A DNA stretch of 64,000 bases from Isochrysis galbana (taxonomy: Eukaryota; Haptophyta; Isochrysidales; Isochrysidaceae): the NCBI GenBank assembly GCA_018136815.1, contig CM030933.1, forward strand, positions 1,116,001 through 1,180,000, in the 5' to 3' direction. The notes under the pieces were generated by a model that was not told where the DNA came from, searched no databases, and saw nothing but the letters and a program-made list of their open reading frames with translations. Below, in pieces: positions 59,521-64,000 of the stretch (position 1 is its first letter; each line of letters begins with the position of its first letter). The translations under genes and the position numbers were made by a program.

Positions 59521-60117
59521 AGGCCCAGGTCGGAATTTCGTTTGGAATCCGCCCAAATTTCTTCGGATATTTCGCTTCGCGTTCACTGCCCCAAATTTTG
59601 CAAATATTTTGCGAGGCGCGAGCGCGAGCGCTTGCGCGCGAGCGCGCTAGCCTGACGCCTAGCTACCTTTATACAGCCCCGCCGCCGCCGCTAGCCGCTA
59701 TCTGTATTTGGTATTTGGCTACATGAATGGGCTTTTCACTTTTCACCTAGATAGAGCGAGGATTGACACTCATTGACTACCCGCCAACGGCGTCGCCGTA
59801 GCCGTAGCTCTTGCTGTCGCCGTTGCCGTTGCTGTTGCAGATGTTGCAGTCACTGTCACAGTCGACAGTCGCCGTCGCAACAACTCTTGACTCTTGCTGC
59901 CGTTGCCGTTGGCATCGCTGCCGCAGGCTCAGGCTCCTCCTCCTCGGACTCCTCGGACCTCGGACTCGTCCACCACGATCTCGGTGTGGCGCCTCTTGCG
60001 GCTGTGGCGAGGATGGTGGTTCGTCCCGAGTTCGACGCCGTCCAAAGTTTGCCTCTAGAGTACCTTACCACTGTGAACTTCTTGTTTGTTCGCTACGCGT
60101 CCTCGGAATGAGAAGCG
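59521..60117. other. intergenic upstream of the GNAT-CPBP gene
   Basis: Contains a gccgttgccgttgctgttgca-type trinucleotide repeat (59790-59930) with mirrored ctgctc repeats. An ORF across it (59773-60111) is low-complexity and not called. Confidence 0.5.
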
Positions 60118-61608
60118 ATGTGGTTGGCGCTCGCGTTCGCGCCGCGATGCGCGATGCTCTCCGGCCAGAAGGTCATCACGACACGTCCGAGGGCTCCCAC
60201 CGGGCTGGGTGACATCTGGTCCGCATCCCAGCTGCTGTCCTCGTCTTTTGAACCCTCGCGCGCTCCGGCAGCAGTGGCGGTGTCCTTGTGCGCCCCTTGG
60301 CTAGATGCGCACGCCTTTTGTGCACCTTCGATCTCAGAGTCTCCTCTCATAGCGATCGTTCAGAGGGAAGAAGGAACTAGTGGTGCCGGGGCTCAAGTAG
60401 TGGGAGTCGCCCAGGCGATGCTCGTGGACTTGCGCCAGAACGTCGGAGTTGGGGCTGGCTCGCGGGTGGCATTCGTTCAAAATGTAGCAGTATCTCCAGC
60501 CTACCGGCGACAGGGAATCGCGTCCAGACTGGTCTGTGAAGTTGAGAAACTCGCAGTTGCTGAGTGGGGCGTTTCCGAGTCGTGGCTTGCAGCCGCTGAA
60601 GACGATGAGCACTTACGACAGCTCTACGAGGGTCTTGGATACGAGCGGGTCGGCAATGAACTCGGCCAAGTCCTCATGCAAAAGAGTTTGTTCTCCACGG
60701 AGACCCTTGAAGATGCAACGGCACCGAGCTCGCAAAGCTACGCGGTTGATGAATTCGTAGGCTCGTCACGATCTCCCATTAGCATGGACGAGAAGGATCA
60801 TAGAGCGGTTCCCAAGGCGTCGGGCGGAGCCTCTGCATCTGCCCTTGTAAAAGAGCTAGCTGTGCAAAGTATGTACACCGGCATTGGTTGTTTGGGCATT
60901 TTCTTCTTGGTGCAGCCGTTTGGTGGCACTCCACTTGTGGACCTGCTTCCTGCTCCCGGGGCGCCATTGGCAACACTCGCCGAGGCGACACTCGGTCTTA
61001 GCCTGGCTCTCGCGGAGCTTACCAGGCTGGGCGCTTGGCCTTGGTCTTCAGATGCGAGGGAAATGCCGCCCATCACGTGTGGTCAGGCATCGCAGCTTGC
61101 ACCGCTGTGGCGTGTAGCTGGACAGGAACAGCGGCTGCCCGTCGCCGTGGCCGCCATTGCTACTTGGCAGTTGTCAATTGCAGTGGCCGAAGAGATTTAC
61201 TACCGTGGGCTCGTCTTATCGGGATTGCGCTCCGGCATACTTGGCCTTGTCGGCTTTGGCATCAGCGTTCCAGAGCCGTTGCCATCGCTTCTAGCGGCTA
61301 CGGTATCGGCTGCAATTTTCGGTGCAGTCCATCTCGAATTCTCATCCTCTGCTGAGCCAGGCGATGCATTTGCCGGAGAAAATGAGTCGCAGGACTCCCC
61401 GGCCCGGTGGTTCCGTGTGACAGCGATGTACGGCTTGGCTTATGGTGGCTTGTTCCTCGCAACGGGGCTTCATTTGCTCGCTCCCGTGTGCCTGCATGCA
61501 GGCCTTAATACTGGGCTTTGCGTTAGCCGGTGGCAGCAGTTGAGGAGTATGGACGAGAGCGACGCGCTAGCGATCTTCGCGGATGAGCAGAAGCTGGATT
61601 TGCGGTGA
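60118..61608 (+). CDS. GNAT acetyltransferase fused to CPBP-family membrane protease
   Basis: Single exon, 496 residues. Residues 1-25 (MWLALAFAPRCAML ...) resemble a short signal with the AFAP-type cleavage site of red-lineage plastid leaders. The GNAT domain is at about 55-192, with the acetyl-CoA loop VAVSPAYRRQGIASRL (123-138) and end motif LRQLYEGLGYERVG. A linker leads into a C-terminal CPBP/CAAX-protease-like domain (about 250-475) with hydrophobic helices and all three motifs: EEIYYR (Glu358, Glu359, Arg363), FGAVH (His405) and HAGLN (His460, Asn464). Both catalytic sites look intact. CPBP proteins in plastids and bacteria act as membrane proteases or anchors. Acetylation of the substrate or partner is an inference from the fusion. 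Confidence 0.85.
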   Translation: MWLALAFAPRCAMLSGQKVITTRPRAPTGLGDIWSASQLLSSSFEPSRAPAAVAVSLCAPWLDAHAFCAPSISESPLIAIVQREEGTSGAGAQVVGVAQAMLVDLRQNVGVGAGSRVAFVQNVAVSPAYRRQGIASRLVCEVEKLAVAEWGVSESWLAAAEDDEHLRQLYEGLGYERVGNELGQVLMQKSLFSTETLEDATAPSSQSYAVDEFVGSSRSPISMDEKDHRAVPKASGGASASALVKELAVQSMYTGIGCLGIFFLVQPFGGTPLVDLLPAPGAPLATLAEATLGLSLALAELTRLGAWPWSSDAREMPPITCGQASQLAPLWRVAGQEQRLPVAVAAIATWQLSIAVAEEIYYRGLVLSGLRSGILGLVGFGISVPEPLPSLLAATVSAAIFGAVHLEFSSSAEPGDAFAGENESQDSPARWFRVTAMYGLAYGGLFLATGLHLLAPVCLHAGLNTGLCVSRWQQLRSMDESDALAIFADEQKLDLR

Positions 61609-61804
61609 TCATGCGCTCGAGCGTCCCTTAAGATACTCCACTTCCATCGTAATTATAGCGCCATGCAGCCATGCAATTGGTCTCTCGTTGGTTGGCAATC
61701 ATTGTCTTGCGATCCCAATCTCAGATTGTTCAGGCTAATTCAGCAGGCTCAGCAAGTAGCTATCAATGCCAAAATTGTCTGAAGGTTCAAGCTTCTACTA
61801 CTGG

Positions 61805-62109
61805 TTACGGGGGACCCATCGCACTCACGGTGGCCTTCCAAGCCGGCCTTTCACCATCGCCCTTGCCACACTCTCTCACTCCTCCCCCGCTACCCCCTTC
61901 ATTGCTTTGTCTTTGGTCTAGGAGGGTGAGCCTGCGTGCACTACGACGGGCCAGGCGCGCGGGGGTGGGGTGGGGGGGTTGACTAGGGAAGGGTGGGTGA
62001 CTCCTCCCCCACAGCAAGAGAGGAGTAGGGCGGAGGGGATGTCGTAGGCCATGGCGGTGAACCAAGTGCGCATAAACTTATAAGCGCAAAAGCGCGTAAA
62101 GCGCAAACA
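61805..62109 (+). repeat. family-A-like 3' end (diverged)
   Basis: tgactcctcccccacagcaagagaggagtagg to gaaccaagtgcgcataaacttataagcgc follows the A 3' end loosely. Immediately followed by an A-rich run and the 5' end of the next copy at 62120. Confidence 0.5.
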
Positions 62110-63110
62110 AAAAAAAAGCTTCTTAATAATCTCTCCGCGCGCGCGACCCTGCACAACCTCCCTGCAGCCACGCCCGCTTCCCTTATCACCCCTCCACCTG
62201 CCTTGCGGCTCGTCCCCTCGTGCTCTACCTAGGGGCTAGGTGTAGTAGGTTTCCAGTGGCAGACGGTGTGTACCGGTCCCCGATGGCTTATCGCCCTCCT
62301 TCCTTCTTCGCCATCGGGCTACCGGTTTTTTCGTTTTTCTTCTTCGCGCCGGGCGCCGGGCACCTGGTGTCCGGTGTGTCTGTGGGTGTTAATCGGGGCT
62401 TGCTAGGAGCAGACAGCCGCCCGCTGACCCACTCTCCACTCTCTCACTGGCAGGCTTGCCTGCCTTGCGCGTCCTGGCTAGTCGTGGCCAGCCCATCGCT
62501 CCAACCCTCCCTCCCCACCTGGTCGCGACAGGCAGGCACGTGTTGCGTGGGGGGCCCAGAGGTTCAGGAGCGCCAGCGAGGGAGAGGCAGGGGAGGTCAG
62601 GGCCGCCCAGCCCCAGCCCCCTGTGCCCCCTGAGCTGGCGCTCCTGAGCCTCTGGGCCCCCCACGCAACACGTGCCTGCCTGTCGCGACCAGGTGGGGAG
62701 GGAGGGTTGGAGCGATGGGCTGGCCACGACTAGCGCCGCTCCGGGGCAGCCTCCAGGGTCCAGGGGCCGCCAGAGGGCAGCTGGAGGCCTGCCGCAGGCG
62801 CGCCATCGCGCGTGCCGCAGGAGATGGGAGAGAGAGCGCGGAGAAAGGGGTGGGCGTGAGCGAGGGCTCCGCCCACCGAAAAATCCGTAAGTCCCGCTCT
62901 TGTTTACAGGATAAGTCGGGACAGAGTCGGCCGCCCACTCGGAGACACAGGAGGAAGGGGGGGAAAGATGCACCGGTGGGAGGCGCGGGCCACCGGACCA
63001 TATCTTAGCCCTCCACCCCAATCCTCCTAGTGGTGTACAGGGGGAGCCGCCTGATGGCGGGGTGAGAAGGGCCGGGGGAATGGGGGTGTAGAAAGTATGC
63101 TACGTGCTAC
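62110..63110. repeat. complex family-A locus with inverted duplication
   Basis: 62120-62190 is a family-A 5' end in plus orientation (cttcttaataatctctccgcgcg). 62395-62640 is A body. 62635-63095 is A 5' body in reverse: ctcctgcggcacgcgcgatggcg, cttatcctgtaaacaagagcggg, and gccatcaggcggctccccc all match 8045-8330 when reversed. The two orientations meet in the 99 bp inverted repeat described separately. Confidence 0.75.
62478..62733. repeat. 99 bp inverted repeat with 58 bp loop
   Basis: 62478-62576 and 62635-62733 are reverse complements with one mismatch (T at 62563 in ggttcagg, C in the other arm). The arms lie within family-A sequence. The spacer is A body. Confidence 0.95.
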
Positions 63111-63306
63111 TTGTAGTAGGTAGTGGTTCCATTCGCCATTCGCCGCAGCGGTAAGAATATTAAAAGGTTTTTTTTTACAAAGAAGCAAGAATTGAATGAC
63201 AACCCCGAGCGACTATGGGCTGTCCGTTTGGAGGAATTAGGCTATGGCAATTACAATATGCTAGGCCAACGAGACGCCCTTAATCCACATTATGGTTCCA
63301 CCGTCG

Positions 63307-64000
63307 CTAGAGCTCGGTAGCCAGCTCGATTCTGTCCGCAATTTTCTCGCCCATGTTGCGGGACGGGCTCTTGCGCGCGCACCTCTCCTTTGCGCGCTCC
63401 GTCCATTGCGAGGTCCGCTGCAAATAGAAGTCAGGGGCATGAGGCTCGTAGCCAAGGTACACCTCTCCGGCCTTAGACGTGTGCGTTCTCGCGCCTTCAA
63501 TCTGCGTCCCCTCTCCCCACTCGTTGTACGAGGTGATGGATATCGCAAACGGCGTGATGGCCAATGCCGCCTCCCACATCCTGTCATAATAGGCGCCAGC
63601 CCCTCGCGCACGCATGTTGTGGGCATTCCAGGGACGAATACGCGTGTCGTCATATCCGGGTCCTACCGAAGGCACAAAATGCTTGCCTCGGGCCCCAAGG
63701 CGCTCCACGATGGCGTGCCACTTGGCAGCGGTCGCGCCATGCGTGAAGCCATCAGCCGCAAAGTAGGAGTACGCGCCATCGATCCCCGCCTCAATCAAGA
63801 AGTCATCGTCTCGTTCATCGATGTACAGACTCAAAAGCATTGCATCGGCATCAGTCCCGCGCAAACCAGCGAGCACACGTCGCCACTCGGCACCTGCCGC
63901 ATCTCTGCTCCGCTGGTCGTTGCCCGAGTGCTCAAAAGAGACATCATACAAAAAGACGAGCGGCCGGCCACCTGTGGTGTCGCTCCGCCACACAGCCGGG
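63307..64000 (-). CDS. GH99 endo-alpha-mannosidase-like protein (5' part beyond window)
   Basis: Open to the right edge; 230 residues of the C-terminal catalytic half are present. The family signature is clear: RPLVFLYD, SLYIDERDDDFLIEAGIDGAY (strand), FVPSVGPGYDDTRIRPWNAHN, RGAGAYYDRMWEAAL and ISITSYNEWGEGTQIE. In GH99 the last motif holds the catalytic Glu pair; here both Glu are present. The enzyme cuts glucosylated mannose from N-glycans in the Golgi (eukaryotes) or mannans (bacteria). After the domain comes a short basic tail (TERAKERCARKSPSRNMG). The signal or anchor region would lie outside the window. Confidence 0.9.
   Translation of the reverse strand, partial: PAVWRSDTTGGRPLVFLYDVSFEHSGNDQRSRDAAGAEWRRVLAGLRGTDADAMLLSLYIDERDDDFLIEAGIDGAYSYFAADGFTHGATAAKWHAIVERLGARGKHFVPSVGPGYDDTRIRPWNAHNMRARGAGAYYDRMWEAALAITPFAISITSYNEWGEGTQIEGARTHTSKAGEVYLGYEPHAPDFYLQRTSQWTERAKERCARKSPSRNMGEKIADRIELATEL

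Noticed and set aside
1..64000. tRNA, rRNA or riboswitch genes
   Set aside because: No cloverleaf with a GTTCRANNC box, no rRNA-like stretch and no prokaryotic riboswitch context recognised by eye; a covariance-model scan would be decisive.

Overview
The window is eukaryotic nuclear DNA from a GC-rich, intron-poor but repeat-rich protist. Evidence for this is GT-AG introns (plus one GC-AG) that restore reading frames, long single-exon genes, copia/LINE/hAT/pogo-type remnants, and no operons, rRNA or tRNA that I could see. Gene content points to a photosynthetic alga, probably with a secondary red-type plastid, such as a haptophyte. The markers are a PsbP-domain protein with a signal-plus-transit-like leader, a RUS/DUF647 protein, a CPBP protease with a plastid-like leader, isocitrate lyase, and a tubulin-type carboxypeptidase suggesting cilia. 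The species cannot be fixed from the sequence.

Layout: 1-5708 (-) is the 5' two-thirds of an alpha-2-macroglobulin-like secreted protein, cut by the window edge. 5709-9774 is repeats: a (GA)n tract, a transposon end, a complete 771 bp SINE-like element with a 15 bp target duplication, and a decayed copia RNase H. 9775-11952 (+) is an ankyrin/coiled-coil protein. 12-16.7 kb is repeats. 16711-18426 (-) RUS protein and 18888-21593 (+) xylosyltransferase with extra SMB and VHL-like domains are divergent around a (GA)n tract. 21.6-25.0 kb is repeats. 25049-27469 (-) is a multipass membrane protein with a cytosolic HET/TIR-like domain. 29365-30135 (-) is uracil-DNA glycosylase. 30.1-32.4 kb is repeats and a very long purine tract. 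32469-34394 (+) is a cytosolic carboxypeptidase. 35878-40557 (-) is a 1,522-residue coiled-coil protein. 41952-42794 (-) ORAI-like four-pass protein and 43123-43992 (+) DnaJ-type zinc-ribbon protein are divergent. 45409-45869 (+) is a small one-pass protein with a GC-AG intron. 45.9-49.3 kb is repeats with an hAT transposase fragment. 49334-50037 (-) small membrane protein and 50397-51521 (+) PsbP-domain protein are divergent. 51.5-56.6 kb is repeats with a truncated pogo-like transposase. 56659-58648 (+) is isocitrate lyase. 60118-61608 (+) is a GNAT-CPBP fusion. 61.6-63.3 kb is repeats with a 99 bp inverted repeat. 63307-64000 (-) is the 3' part of a GH99 endo-mannosidase.

No single pathway links the genes. 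Two recurring themes are secretory/plastid targeting and unusual domain fusions. About half the window is dispersed repeats, dominated by two GC-rich SINE-like families called A and B here. The most interesting observations are the GT14-SMB-VHL fusion, the GNAT-CPBP fusion, the A2M that lacks the thioester motif, a mitochondrial-looking isocitrate lyase, and a dated transposon history (an 8 bp-TSD MITE inserted in one repeat copy whose empty twin lies elsewhere in the window).

All exon joins were worked out by eye from frame, splice sites and family similarity. No alignment, RNA data or database search was available.
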